A stretch of DNA of 45,456 nucleotides from JBFHES01 sp041584015 (GTDB lineage: Bacteria; Bacteroidota; Bacteroidia; Bacteroidales; M50B96). Under the pieces are notes generated by a model. It saw only the letters and a program-made list of their open reading frames with translations. It had not been told where the DNA came from and did not search any database. The stretch covers positions 1 through 45,456 of the forward strand of contig JBFHES010000004.1 in the NCBI GenBank assembly GCA_041584015.1, in the 5' to 3' direction. Below, piece after piece: positions 7,944 to 18,300 of the stretch (positions are counted from its first letter, which is position 1; the number at the start of each line of letters is the position of its first letter). The translations under genes and the position numbers were made by a program.

Positions 7944-9560
7944 ATGATCAAGAGTCACATGAATAGTCATAAGTCATCAATAAAAATTTTACTAATCCTT
8001 ACCATTACCTTTTTAGTGCCGCAATTAATTATGGCGCAAGGAAGTAATCCACCAGCACCGGTTGTTCTTAAGTATGTTACCGTTGACCGACACACTGATT
8101 ATGTTCATATTTTCTGGAATAAAACGGCATCAATAAATGTTGATGGCTACTACATCTGGGGCAAGGACACAACTACAGATAACGACTATCTGGTTATCGA
8201 CACTGTTTTGCCAACCGAATTGCAATTTGTAGACAGCTTTGCACATCCAGACTATCAAGCAGAATGTTACAATGTTACTCCTTTTAATGAACACGGCTTA
8301 TCCGATTTTGCAGAAAGAGAGCACCATACAATTCATCTTCAGTATAGTTTTAGAAAATGTTATGGCCAGGTAATATTAAGCTGGACTCCTTATGTTGGCT
8401 GGGATGCTGTATACAGATATAGGGTGATGGTTGAGGTAGACGGAAGTTTACCGTTTGAGCTGGCTACATTAGAAGGTAATGCTGATTCATACAAAGACCT
8501 TAGCATTTTGGCAGACCTCGATTATACCTATTGGATAGAAGCAACCAGCTTGTCCGGAGAATATATCTCTTCATCAAATCATGTTAAAGTATACACCAAT
8601 ATGCCTCATCCTCCTTCATTCATTAATGCTGATTATGCCTCAGTTATTGAAGAGGATAACATTGAATTAGGTTTTACTGTTGAAGAAAATCTTGATACCA
8701 AAGCCTACGATCTCTTACGATCATCTTCGCCAAATTACGATTTTGAAGTAATAAAGACTTTTGATACGAGCGAAGTATTCTTTAATCAATTTACCTATAT
8801 CGATCATATTAACACCGACGAGGTGTGGTACTACAAAATAGCTGCAGTTAATATATGCCCTGGTACTATCTATTTCCCGGAGCATTCCAATATTGCATCA
8901 AATATGATGCTTGATGGAAATACTTTACGAAACATGGCTAACGAATTAGAGTGGTTTCATTACTTCCAGTGGAAAGGAGAAATTGATTATTTCTCGATTT
9001 ACAGATTGGTTGGCGAAGACACCTTTTTGATTGGTCAAACACCATACGGCGACACAACCATTCAGGATGATTTGGAGGCTTTTGTTGAAGACTTCTCGAA
9101 CAGCCCGTATTATCATATCATAAACCCGGATGAAGTTGAAACTCCGGAAAGCTCAGCCTATCCGGTACAACCAGTACTTTCGGGTAAGTTCTGCTATTTT
9201 GTTGAAGCGCATGAGAAGAATAATCCATATGGGATTATGGGCGTTAGTAAATCAAATGATATTTGTTTAATATCGGAACCAGTATTCTGGATGCCAAACG
9301 CTTTTGCACCTGCATCAAACATTACCAAGAATAGATACTTTCAGCCATTCCTATCCTTTGGAGGATTCGAAGATTACAACCTACAAATATTCAACAAGCT
9401 TGGAAGTTTAATCTTCGAGTCGAACGAATTGAAAATTGGCTGGGATGGTAAAATTCAAAATGAGAATGCTCCAATGGGAGTATATCCATACATCATCAGA
9501 TATTCCAATGGGAATGGTGAGGTAAAAGAAATAACCGGTGGAGTAACCTTGGTTCGATAA
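7944..9560 (+). CDS. Secreted FN3-like protein with T9SS type-B (gliding-type) C-terminal domain
   Basis: A signal peptide (KILLILTITFLVPQLIMAQ) is followed by several beta-rich modules of about 90-100 residues that resemble fibronectin type III domains. Examples of their core strands are YVHIFWNKT, GQVILSWTPY and WYYKIAAVNICPG. The last 85 residues form the gliding-motility-associated C-terminal domain: FWMPNAFAPASN, then YNLQIFNKLGSLIFES, GWDGKIQNENAPMGVYPY and a final strand. Such type-B tails direct export by the type IX system and in some proteins give stable surface attachment. Function is probably adhesive or structural. Two starts are possible (7944 and 7959) and both keep the signal peptide. 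The gene appears monocistronic, with a 163-bp upstream gap. Confidence 0.87.
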   Translation: MIKSHMNSHKSSIKILLILTITFLVPQLIMAQGSNPPAPVVLKYVTVDRHTDYVHIFWNKTASINVDGYYIWGKDTTTDNDYLVIDTVLPTELQFVDSFAHPDYQAECYNVTPFNEHGLSDFAEREHHTIHLQYSFRKCYGQVILSWTPYVGWDAVYRYRVMVEVDGSLPFELATLEGNADSYKDLSILADLDYTYWIEATSLSGEYISSSNHVKVYTNMPHPPSFINADYASVIEEDNIELGFTVEENLDTKAYDLLRSSSPNYDFEVIKTFDTSEVFFNQFTYIDHINTDEVWYYKIAAVNICPGTIYFPEHSNIASNMMLDGNTLRNMANELEWFHYFQWKGEIDYFSIYRLVGEDTFLIGQTPYGDTTIQDDLEAFVEDFSNSPYYHIINPDEVETPESSAYPVQPVLSGKFCYFVEAHEKNNPYGIMGVSKSNDICLISEPVFWMPNAFAPASNITKNRYFQPFLSFGGFEDYNLQIFNKLGSLIFESNELKIGWDGKIQNENAPMGVYPYIIRYSNGNGEVKEITGGVTLVR

Positions 9561-9687
9561 GTTCCATTTAAAGACATTCTTGTAAATTGCTACTATTGAA
9601 CAAGGCAATTCTTTAGAGTTGATTCATAGTCTAATTCCAAACTTTGTGCGCTTTGTTACGTATGGAGTTTAAATAAACATTATAGCT

Positions 9688-10860
9688 ATGAAATCAATCT
9701 CAATCAATAATCTTAAAGAATCGAATGAATTTCTAAATGCTATACTCGACAATATTAATTCGGCTGTATTTATTGTAGATGAAAATGTTCGAGTGCAAAA
9801 ATTTAATAATTCCTTTGAGAAACTGTTTGAAACAGACGAAGAATTAGCACTAGGTAAACTATGTGGGAATACAATTGGTTGCGCCTATGCAATTGACGAA
9901 AACGTTGACTGTGGTTATTCAAGCTATTGCAGTAAATGCGAGCTAAGGAGTTCGATGATAAGAACATTAACAAAAAAAGTTCCCACAAGTAAGCATATTC
10001 TGCATCGCGACTTCCATATTGGTCCAAAAAGAATTACCAAATACTTTCAATACACCACCCGCTATATTAATTTCGATAACAAGAAAATGATCGTTGTGAT
10101 TGTTGATGACCACTCTGAACTCATCGACCAAAAATCGAAATTAGAACTCCAAAACCAAGAGCTTAGTAATTTAAACAATCAGAAAAATGAATTTCTGGGG
10201 ATTGCTGCTCATGACCTTAGGAATCCAATTGGCGGAATCATTTCTTTCACGGAGCTTTTATTAGACTCATTTTCAGATTTCCCAAAAGAGGAAATTGAAG
10301 AGTTCCTAAAAATCATTAAAGAATCGGGTAAATTCTCCTTAGCCCTTCTGGATGATTTGTTGAATATTGCAAAAATAGAATCTGGCAAAATAGCTCTAAA
10401 GAAAGAACCAATCGACATCAGGAACTTTCTAACCATGAACATTGAAAAAAATAAGGTTTTTGCCAAAAATAAAAACATCGACCTGAAACTTTCCAACGGT
10501 TACAACAGCTGCAAGGTGCAATTCGACAAAAACAAAATTGAACAGGTAATGAATAACTTCATTAGCAATGCAATAAAATATTCCTTTCCTGAAACCAGCA
10601 TAGAAGTTCAGGTAATCCCACTAGGCAGCAATATTGAAATACATATTAAAGATCAGGGACAAGGCATACCCGAAAATGAGCTGAACCTTGTTTTTAAGGC
10701 CTTCGAAAAAACCTCGGTTCAAACCACAGCTAGCGAAACTAGCACAGGGCTTGGACTTGCAATTACCAAAAAAATAATTGAAGAGCACGGAGGTAAAGTT
10801 GGCGTTAAATCAGAAGTAGGCACTGGATCTGATTTTTATTTTAGTCTACCGCTAAACTAA
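9688..10860 (+). CDS. Soluble PAS-domain sensor histidine kinase with N-terminal Cys cluster
   Basis: No membrane segment is visible, so this is a cytosolic two-component kinase. Residues 15-145 form a PAS-like sensor containing five cysteines at 59, 65, 75, 81 and 84 (LCGNTIGC, then DCGYSSYCSKCELR). A short coiled coil (about 145-168) leads to the HisKA domain with the phospho-acceptor His at 175 (GIAAHDLRNPIGG). The HATPase domain has an N box (MNNFISNAIKYS), G1 box (KDQGQGIPENE), F box and G2 box (STGLGLAITKKIIEEHGG). All catalytic motifs are intact. No response regulator is adjacent, so it is an orphan kinase. The Cys pattern suggests metal, Fe-S or thiol-redox sensing, which is inference. 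Confidence 0.93.
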   Translation: MKSISINNLKESNEFLNAILDNINSAVFIVDENVRVQKFNNSFEKLFETDEELALGKLCGNTIGCAYAIDENVDCGYSSYCSKCELRSSMIRTLTKKVPTSKHILHRDFHIGPKRITKYFQYTTRYINFDNKKMIVVIVDDHSELIDQKSKLELQNQELSNLNNQKNEFLGIAAHDLRNPIGGIISFTELLLDSFSDFPKEEIEEFLKIIKESGKFSLALLDDLLNIAKIESGKIALKKEPIDIRNFLTMNIEKNKVFAKNKNIDLKLSNGYNSCKVQFDKNKIEQVMNNFISNAIKYSFPETSIEVQVIPLGSNIEIHIKDQGQGIPENELNLVFKAFEKTSVQTTASETSTGLGLAITKKIIEEHGGKVGVKSEVGTGSDFYFSLPLN

Positions 10861-10953
10861 GCAATCAAGCATCTATCTTTCAGTCTTAGATCCTTTTTTA
10901 ACAAGGCGTACGACAATCAATCTATTGCTGCAGGTTTCTCTGATAAAATAACC

Positions 10954-10975
10954 ATTCATGACAAATTTCATGAAT
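10954..10975. promoter_or_regulatory. Perfect 8-bp dyad (operator-like) upstream of the SDR gene
   Basis: ATTCATGA (10954-10961) and TCATGAAT (10968-10975) form a perfect inverted repeat with a 6-nt spacer, 95 nt before the ATG at 11071. The geometry fits a dimeric repressor or activator site. The 210-bp gap holds no other feature I can support. Confidence 0.4.
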
Positions 10976-11070
10976 ACTCCGCTAAATCAATCCTGAATTA
11001 TTATATTGCATTCTAGTAATAGAAGATAATTAGGTGTTATTATCGGAATTTAACAAGCCAATGCCTATAC

Positions 11071-12567
11071 ATGAAAGCATCTCAGGACAATTCATTATAT
11101 TTCTGCACTGAGCTTCCCACTCATCCAAAACCGGAATTAGGTAAAATACTGATAACCGGTTCAACAGGATACATTGGTGGACGCTTGGTTCCTGAGTTAT
11201 TACATCGCGGCTATAACATACGAATTCTTGTAAGAGCGCACTCAGACGAATTAACTGATCGGTTTCCTAATTGCGAAATAGTTATTGGTGATGTGCTAAA
11301 AAAAGAAACACTCTATGCGGCATTAGAAGGAATACATACCGCTTATTATCTGATTCATTCGTTCCTACTGGGAAAAAATAATTTTGAATCTGCTGATCAC
11401 AAAGCCGCGAAGACTTTTCGAGATGTAGCCGCAGATCAAAATATCAGACGAATCATTTACTTGTCCGGATTGGGTAACACACAACTCAACCTATCCCCTC
11501 ACCTGCGCAGCCGTACCGATGTAGCAGAAGCATTTCAATCAGGGAGGGTGCCAACCATTATTTTACGAGCTGCAATAATTATTGGATCAGGAAGTGCCTC
11601 GTATGAGATCATTAAGCACTTGGTTAAAAATGCTCCAATAATATTAATGCCTCCATGGGCAAGAACCCGCTGTCAGCCCATTTCTGTGCGAGATGTCATT
11701 AAGTATCTGGTTGGCATTTTAGAAAGTAATATTGATGAACATCGAACTTTTGACATAGGCGGCTCCGACATTTTAACCTACCAGGAAATGCTGAAGATCC
11801 AGGCTGAGGTTGCCGGCAACAATTATATAAGTATTCCATCGCCATTCAACCTTAGGCGAACATGCACTTATGTGGCGAGCCTTATTACTCCGGTTCCGGC
11901 ACCAATTACGCGATGCTTAATGGGAAGTGTAATGAATGAGGTTGTTTGTAACAATCAGGAAATTCAACATTATCTTCCTTTCGAGACGGTATCGTACCGT
12001 GACAGTTTATTAAAAGCAAATAACCTTGAACGTGAAAATAAAATAAACACGAGGTGGTCGGATGCATACCCTCCAGCCTTTGAATTGGCGGAGCATTTAA
12101 AAGCAAAACCACATCAACCTGATTATCAAAGTGAGTATTTCGTAAAGACCAATAAAGAAGCATACAGTATATTCAACACTTTTTGCAACATCGGAGGTAA
12201 ACAAGGCTGGTTTCATTATAACTGGATGTGGCGCTTAAGAGGATACATTGACCGAATATTCCTTGGTGTAGGTTCTTCAAGAGGAAGAAAAAACACAGGA
12301 AAGTTACGCGTAAACGATGTTCTTGACTTTTGGCGCGTAGAAGATATAAAGGCAAACCAACTATTGCTATTGCGCGCAGAAATGAAACTACCCGGACAAG
12401 CCTGGCTACGATTTGCTATTCATGAAAAAGAAGGGATACGCACTCTGAGTGTTAAAACATATTTCTATGTTGACTCACTGTGGGGTCGTATTTACTGGTT
12501 CATGTTTTTACCATTCCACTATTTTATCTTCAAGAGTCTGCTTAAGCAGATTGAGCTGCGCAGCTAA
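11071..12567 (+). CDS. SDR-family NAD(P)-binding protein with C-terminal DUF2867
   Basis: Residues 20-330 are an atypical short-chain dehydrogenase/NmrA-like Rossmann fold. The nucleotide-binding loop is ITGSTGYIGGRLVPELLHRG, and the family signatures AYYLIHSF, IIYLSGLGN and DIGGSDILTYQEM follow. The canonical catalytic YxxxK pair is not evident, so it may bind NAD(P) without classic SDR catalysis. Residues about 355-498 match DUF2867, with GWFHYNWMWRLRGYIDR, DFWRVEDI and SLWGRIYWFMFLPFHYFIF. This two-domain architecture is common in bacteria and of unknown substrate. The stop faces the convergent T9SS gene across 35 nt with no obvious terminator. Confidence 0.87.
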   Translation: MKASQDNSLYFCTELPTHPKPELGKILITGSTGYIGGRLVPELLHRGYNIRILVRAHSDELTDRFPNCEIVIGDVLKKETLYAALEGIHTAYYLIHSFLLGKNNFESADHKAAKTFRDVAADQNIRRIIYLSGLGNTQLNLSPHLRSRTDVAEAFQSGRVPTIILRAAIIIGSGSASYEIIKHLVKNAPIILMPPWARTRCQPISVRDVIKYLVGILESNIDEHRTFDIGGSDILTYQEMLKIQAEVAGNNYISIPSPFNLRRTCTYVASLITPVPAPITRCLMGSVMNEVVCNNQEIQHYLPFETVSYRDSLLKANNLERENKINTRWSDAYPPAFELAEHLKAKPHQPDYQSEYFVKTNKEAYSIFNTFCNIGGKQGWFHYNWMWRLRGYIDRIFLGVGSSRGRKNTGKLRVNDVLDFWRVEDIKANQLLLLRAEMKLPGQAWLRFAIHEKEGIRTLSVKTYFYVDSLWGRIYWFMFLPFHYFIFKSLLKQIELRS

Positions 12568-12602
12568 CCCTATTACAGCAATTAATTCTTAATCCTTATA
12601 GC

Positions 12603-15158
12603 TTATCTTAAAATCTCTATAGGCTTTGTAACAAGCATTCCATTCTCCAGCATTATGCTCAGATAATACAAACCTTCACTAAAATTCCTAACATCTAATT
12701 TATTATTTGCTTGTTCGAATTGTCCCTGCTGAATCAACTGTCCTGTTGAATTCAATAATGTATAATTTGCTTGTGAATTATCGAGTAATTTTATGTTCAA
12801 ATGTTCATTTGCCGGATTCGGATAAACCCAAATTTTTGCCTCAACCTGCTCTTGTTCCTCAAGCCCCCAGAGAAAATCAATATAAACTTCAGCTGAACTA
12901 GTGCAACCCTCAGCGCTAGTAACCTCAATGGAATACCAGCCTGGTTGTGAAACAATAAGCACAGCCAGTGTGTCGGAAGTTGACCATAAAAACTCAACAG
13001 CTCCAGTCACCGCCGGAAAAAGCTGAAACTCACTACCTGAAGCAATAATTGTATCAGCAGAAAAACTTACGTTTGGTGACGGTAATATGCTTAGGGAAAT
13101 TATATCTTCACTTGCCCCACATATATTGCTAGCGGTTAGCTCATAAACTCCTGCTGTGCCAATTATTATTTCTTCAGTCACTTCGCCAGTAGACCAAAGA
13201 TAAGTACAGCCTGTGCAAAAAGCATTAAGCGTAAGACTTTCCCCTTCACAAATACTCGTATCGGCTCCTAGTTCGATAATTGGTAACTCCACAGTTTCGA
13301 TTATAACACTATCGATAGTTGTTCCACAAGAATTGCTTACAGTTACCGTGTAAGTTCCTGCTCCAATAGGTTGAATTAGCTGTGTTGTATCACCTGTGCT
13401 CCAATGATAACTTGCTCCCTCGTTCATAGCGTGTAAAACAAATGTATCTGGTGTGCATGAAAATAATTGACTTGGTAATGGTGCAACCGGCACATTGCCG
13501 TCTTCAACTATTAATTGATCCATTGCAAATCCACATATTGTATCGGTATATACACTAAAGGTATAAACACCGGTTTGGTTAATTATGAAATCCGGCATTG
13601 TATCAACTGTAACAACGCCATTAATTTCCGACTCTAACTGATAGGTACAGTTTCCGCTTAAGGAGTTTGCTGTATTAAACGAGAAATCAAATACTAAAGA
13701 ATCGCCAGGACACAAACTTTGATTTGGCCCTAAATCAACATCTGCTTGATAGGCAACCCAAACATCATAGTAGCTTGTATCAAGCTGACCTGCTGTTAAG
13801 GTAATTAACTGCACCTGATACAGCCCTGCCGTAGAATAATGGAAATCAAAAGTAGCATTTGTTGTACTTAGATTCCATTGTGGATCGGTACTTGGATAAT
13901 TAAGATTCCAATAAGCGGTATCGAAATTCGAAGGTATATTTATATTAAATGAGGTAATGCTATCGGTGCAACTGGTAACAATATCCAATGGAGCAAGTGT
14001 AAAAAAAACAGGCTGCGGCATAGCTGGCAAACTTTCTCGCGAAACTCGAACCTCTGTCCCTGCAGTGTCTCCAAGATAAATTGCCTGATCAACATAATTA
14101 CTTCCCAAACCACCAACATCTGGAGAATTAATACACCCCAAATAATTTGTACTATTTCTTGCCAAATATATTTTACCATTTATGGCTCTTTGCAAGGCGC
14201 CACCAGCGGCAGAACCTAAGGTGGCAATTTGTATTTCTGAGGCAAGAATATTTGAAGCTGTTAAATCATACTGTCTCAATACATAACCATATCGCTCAGA
14301 TCCATAAAGATAATTTTCATTCATTGAAAACTCTACACCGTAACAATAGACATAATTAGGTTGCTGTAATAACACTGGACTAGAGACAACACCTGTAAAA
14401 TTATTAAAATCATAAAGCTCATAGAATGCCTCACCCTGAACAGCCGCAGCTAGTTTACTTCCCGATGGTGAAACCTTTAAATATCCTCTGCTATTTGAAG
14501 TTGTTGAACCATAAACCTGGCCAACATTAGAAATGACAGGATTGCTTGTATTCACACCGCTACTTGTGACCAAATAAGCTACAAAACCATTTGAATTCCA
14601 TTCATGTGAAAGCACCCAAACATCTAATCCATTTGCATGCCAGACAGTAGTAAGCTTCTCGGTTGTTGGCGTATATAACAATTGATTCTTTTCTATAATA
14701 TCTACATCACCTAAACCTCCGTTCAAACTCATATCAACTTTTGAATATCGAAGACCTTCAGAAGAATAGTTAGCCGGAACTGTGAATATATAGTAGATAT
14801 TCCAATCCAATGGTTTCTGAACAATTACAGCCGATTGTGTAGCAGAAATATCGCCTTTAAGTGTTCCTCCAAACGAGGTTGCCATTGATCCCGCCATTAC
14901 TGAATGTGTCGCATCCCATACATTAACTCCGTTGGTATAAAACAACAAATTACAGTTAGCATCACTAATGGTGGCAACTCCTTCGCCAGTTTGTAGCTGA
15001 CCATCGAAAATCACCTCCGGATCATTCATAGGAAACGGACTACTTCCACACCAACTCAAACCAGCATTTTCAGGAAAGTACCATATTCCTCCAGTGTTTT
15101 GGGCACTTATTAAAGTAATCGTAAACAATGCGATAAGCAGCGTAGCTAGTCTTTTCAT
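12603..15158 (-). CDS. T9SS type-A secreted protein, paralogue 1 (4 Ig-like repeats)
   Basis: A signal peptide (ATLLIALFTITLISAQ) precedes a propeller-like head (about residues 25-390) with GIWYFPENAGLSW, DANCNLLFYTNG, ANGLDVWVLSHEWNSNGF, LKVSPSGSKLAAAV and GVEFSMNENYLYGSERYG. A PKD-like domain follows (FDFHYSTAGLYQVQLIT). Then come four Ig-like repeats of roughly 70-80 residues with the pattern D-x-x-x-C ... Y-x-W-S-T-G ... G-x-Y-x-V-T-x-S-N-x-C-G; the last is a divergent copy containing SQPGWYSIEV. The final 75 residues are a type-A sorting domain starting WVYPNPANEHLNIKLL. It is the shortest of three tandem paralogues, and four missing repeats explain the size difference. Export to the surface or medium is expected; function is unknown. 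Confidence 0.88.
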   Translation of the reverse strand: MKRLATLLIALFTITLISAQNTGGIWYFPENAGLSWCGSSPFPMNDPEVIFDGQLQTGEGVATISDANCNLLFYTNGVNVWDATHSVMAGSMATSFGGTLKGDISATQSAVIVQKPLDWNIYYIFTVPANYSSEGLRYSKVDMSLNGGLGDVDIIEKNQLLYTPTTEKLTTVWHANGLDVWVLSHEWNSNGFVAYLVTSSGVNTSNPVISNVGQVYGSTTSNSRGYLKVSPSGSKLAAAVQGEAFYELYDFNNFTGVVSSPVLLQQPNYVYCYGVEFSMNENYLYGSERYGYVLRQYDLTASNILASEIQIATLGSAAGGALQRAINGKIYLARNSTNYLGCINSPDVGGLGSNYVDQAIYLGDTAGTEVRVSRESLPAMPQPVFFTLAPLDIVTSCTDSITSFNINIPSNFDTAYWNLNYPSTDPQWNLSTTNATFDFHYSTAGLYQVQLITLTAGQLDTSYYDVWVAYQADVDLGPNQSLCPGDSLVFDFSFNTANSLSGNCTYQLESEINGVVTVDTMPDFIINQTGVYTFSVYTDTICGFAMDQLIVEDGNVPVAPLPSQLFSCTPDTFVLHAMNEGASYHWSTGDTTQLIQPIGAGTYTVTVSNSCGTTIDSVIIETVELPIIELGADTSICEGESLTLNAFCTGCTYLWSTGEVTEEIIIGTAGVYELTASNICGASEDIISLSILPSPNVSFSADTIIASGSEFQLFPAVTGAVEFLWSTSDTLAVLIVSQPGWYSIEVTSAEGCTSSAEVYIDFLWGLEEQEQVEAKIWVYPNPANEHLNIKLLDNSQANYTLLNSTGQLIQQGQFEQANNKLDVRNFSEGLYYLSIMLENGMLVTKPIEILR

Positions 15159-15180
15159 GATAAAAAGTATTAGTTAATTA

Positions 15181-15197
15181 TAGGTTTACCAAACCTA
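15181..15197. promoter_or_regulatory. 7-bp dyad overlapping a -7-like box, upstream of paralogue 1
   Basis: TAGGTTT and AAACCTA form a perfect inverted repeat with a 3-nt centre. On the minus strand 15190-15197 reads TAGGTTTG, a match to TAnnTTTG, 32-39 nt before the start codon. The dyad therefore overlaps the probable -7 element; no spaced TTG was found. Confidence 0.4.
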
Positions 15198-15309
15198 AGG
15201 TTTTTCCCAAAATAATTTAAAGTGCTATTATTGGTTTCTACTATTAATTTTCAACAAGCAAACAATAGAATTGCATACTATCAACGCTTTCAATCATTTA
15301 CTAGAAACA

Positions 15310-18300
15310 CTAACGACTCACCGTAAATTGTTCAACAAAGATATGTCCTTCTTCCGTATGAAGCTTAATAAAATACAACCCATTTTGCAAGCCAGTTGTT
15401 TCAATTCTAAGCAGACCTTTACCTGTCTCATTCTTTTGTATCACAAGCTGTCCCAAGGAATTAAATACCTGCACAAGATCAACAGGAAACGTTGCATAAT
15501 TGATGGTAACAAATTTATTTGCAGGGTTTGGATAAACCGTAATCGAATTGCTATTTGCTCCAAACTCCTCAATTCCCCAATAGAAGTCTACATACACCGC
15601 CGCTGTGCTTAAACAACCCGCATCGCTTACTACTTCAATTGTATACCAACCAGGTTGTGTTACCACAATGGTTTCGCCTGTTTCACCAGTGGACCATACG
15701 CATGAACTGACATTTAACAAGTTAGGTGATAATAAAACAGAGTCTGTTTGTGAGATAAGAGAATCTACGCCAAAGCTAATTTCAGGTGATTCTAACACTT
15801 CAATGCTTACATCGTCGTCAATATCTCCACAATGATGAGATACAGTAACTGCATATTGTCCGCTTGTTAACACCTCAATGCTTGGTGTAATTTCTCCGGT
15901 AGACCATTGGTAACTTGCATCTTGTTGTGTGGCATCCAAAATATAAATATCACCCGCACATATAGCTGTGTCCTCTCCTAAATCAAGATTTACATTAAAT
16001 GAACTAACAACAATCGTATCAAAGGTGGATCCACATTCGTTTATCATTTCAAGCGTATAAATACCTGCCGTGTTTATCTCAGCAACTTGATTATTTGAAC
16101 CATCTGACCATTGATAAAGAGCGCCTGTGTTGCCTGCATCCAGCAAAAGCGTAACACCAGGGCACAAACTTGTGTCGGAAGGTAGTTGATCAACAAGATC
16201 AATTATTTCAACATGAATAATATCTGAGACAGTTCCACAGGCATTCGTAATCTCTAATTCGTAATCGCCTGTAGCACTTATAACAATTGATTGTGTTTGT
16301 TCTCCAGTACTCCATGAGTAGGTTGCATCAGCAATTTCAGAATCAAGAACAAAACCTGCGCACACGGCTGTATCGGTATTAAATATATTCGTTATGGCTG
16401 CCTCGCTGGCGACATAAATCATGTCCATGGAACTACCACATTGATTGCTTACCGTAACCGAATAAATGCCTTGTGAAGCAACTGCGATCTGCGGGGTTTG
16501 CGCTCCGGTACTCCAGCTAAAAGTCTGATCCGACATTCCATTATCCGCATCAAGGTGTTCAACTGTTCCTTCGCAAATTGTAATATCTGCTCCCAAATCA
16601 ATTGCAGGATCACCAAGCTCTAGTAATTCTATTTCATCGGTTATTGCACCACATGCATTACTAATGGTTAATGTGTAAATTCCCGCTGTTAATATCTCTT
16701 CCTCCTGGGCAAAACCACCGGTTGACCAGATGTAGTTAGCGCCCGGATTTAATGCGTCAAGCAATATCGACGAACCAATGCAAAGGTATTCGCTGTCTGC
16801 TAACGGAGGCTGCAAGGCTTGATCGAACCACACTTCTATTTCATCAATATCTTCGCATTCATCAAGGCTTACCGTAACGGTATATGTGCCCGATGTAGTA
16901 ACATTTATCGTACTCGTATTTTGATTAGTGCTCCACATATATGTGGTATTTCCGAAAACAGGATTACTGTAAGTTGCATCAAGAGTTTCCACATCACCCA
17001 CACACAAGCCACTGGTAATATCAATGCCCAAATCGGCCTCAACATTATTATAGAATACCTCAAACTCATCGGTGGTAGATCCACAAATAGAATCGGTGTA
17101 AATTGAAAGGTGATAAAGACCTGGTTTATCAATTAGGTAATTAGCAGAAGAATCATAATACGTATTTGGACCTATATCCGCCTCCCAATAATAACTGGCA
17201 AAACCAGCTAAAGAATAATTATCATAATGCGATAAATCCATTTGAATGGCTTCATTGGTGCACAGCACCGTATCGGGTCCTAAATCAAGCACTGGGAGAT
17301 AGGAAACTACAACGCTCTGCACAAGTGTGTCAAAAACATTATCGCGTTCGGTAATTAACTGAACCTGAAAAACCCCTCCGGCGTTGTATACAAAATCCAC
17401 AATAAAAGTAGTATCGGTAAGTAACCATTGTGGATCGGTGCTTGGATAATTAAAGTTCCAGTAAGCATAATCCAGCCCATTTGTATTAGGAATTGTAAAA
17501 GTGGTTATCGTATCCAAACATGAGGTCTCAAAAGTAAATTCAGCATTATTAAAGAATGATGTAATAAATGTGGGCAAACCAATCATGGCAGTCTTTGCCT
17601 GAGGTTCCGTCGGTCCGAGCAAAACAGCTAAGTCTTCGTAATCACAACTAATGCCAGGCTGATTAGGTTCATTTATTCTGGCAACATATTTAGTTTGATA
17701 TCGAGAGCAATAGATCTTCTGATCCGGGGCTAATTGAATTGCACCTCCGTATGGACAACCATAAGTTGCAACAATTTGATGCGATGCATTTAAAGCAGGA
17801 AGTGTAAAGGTTGTCACATCCCATTGATGAATATTACCACCACCACACTGGCTGCCATATAAATAATGCTGGTCCGGAGAAAACTCTACACCATAACAAT
17901 CATTAAAGGATGGATCGTTAAGTAGTAGATTATTAGAAATAACTCCTGTTGCATTATTAAATTCAAATATTTCCCAATAATCTGGACCCGAATTAGCTAA
18001 GGCAAGCATGGTGCCGCCTGGGGATGCTTTTAAATAACCAATGGTGCTGGTACTAGTTCCCGAATGTACTTCACCAATCATGCTAATTACCGGAGTAAGA
18101 TTTTGAACACCGCTTGAATTAACCAAATAAACATTAAACTGATTGTTGTTCCACTGATGTGAAATAACCCAAACATCCAGACCATTGGCATGCTGAACAG
18201 CTGTAATTTTTTCGGTAGTTGGATTAAACAGCATGATATTCTTCTCCGCCAAATCAATATCACCTAATCCACCATTGGCTGTCATATCAACTCTCGAATA

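Noticed and set aside
15271..15612. 113-aa plus-strand frame over the 3' end of T9SS paralogue 2
   Set aside because: It overlaps the conserved sorting domain on the opposite strand and has no domain or signal of its own.
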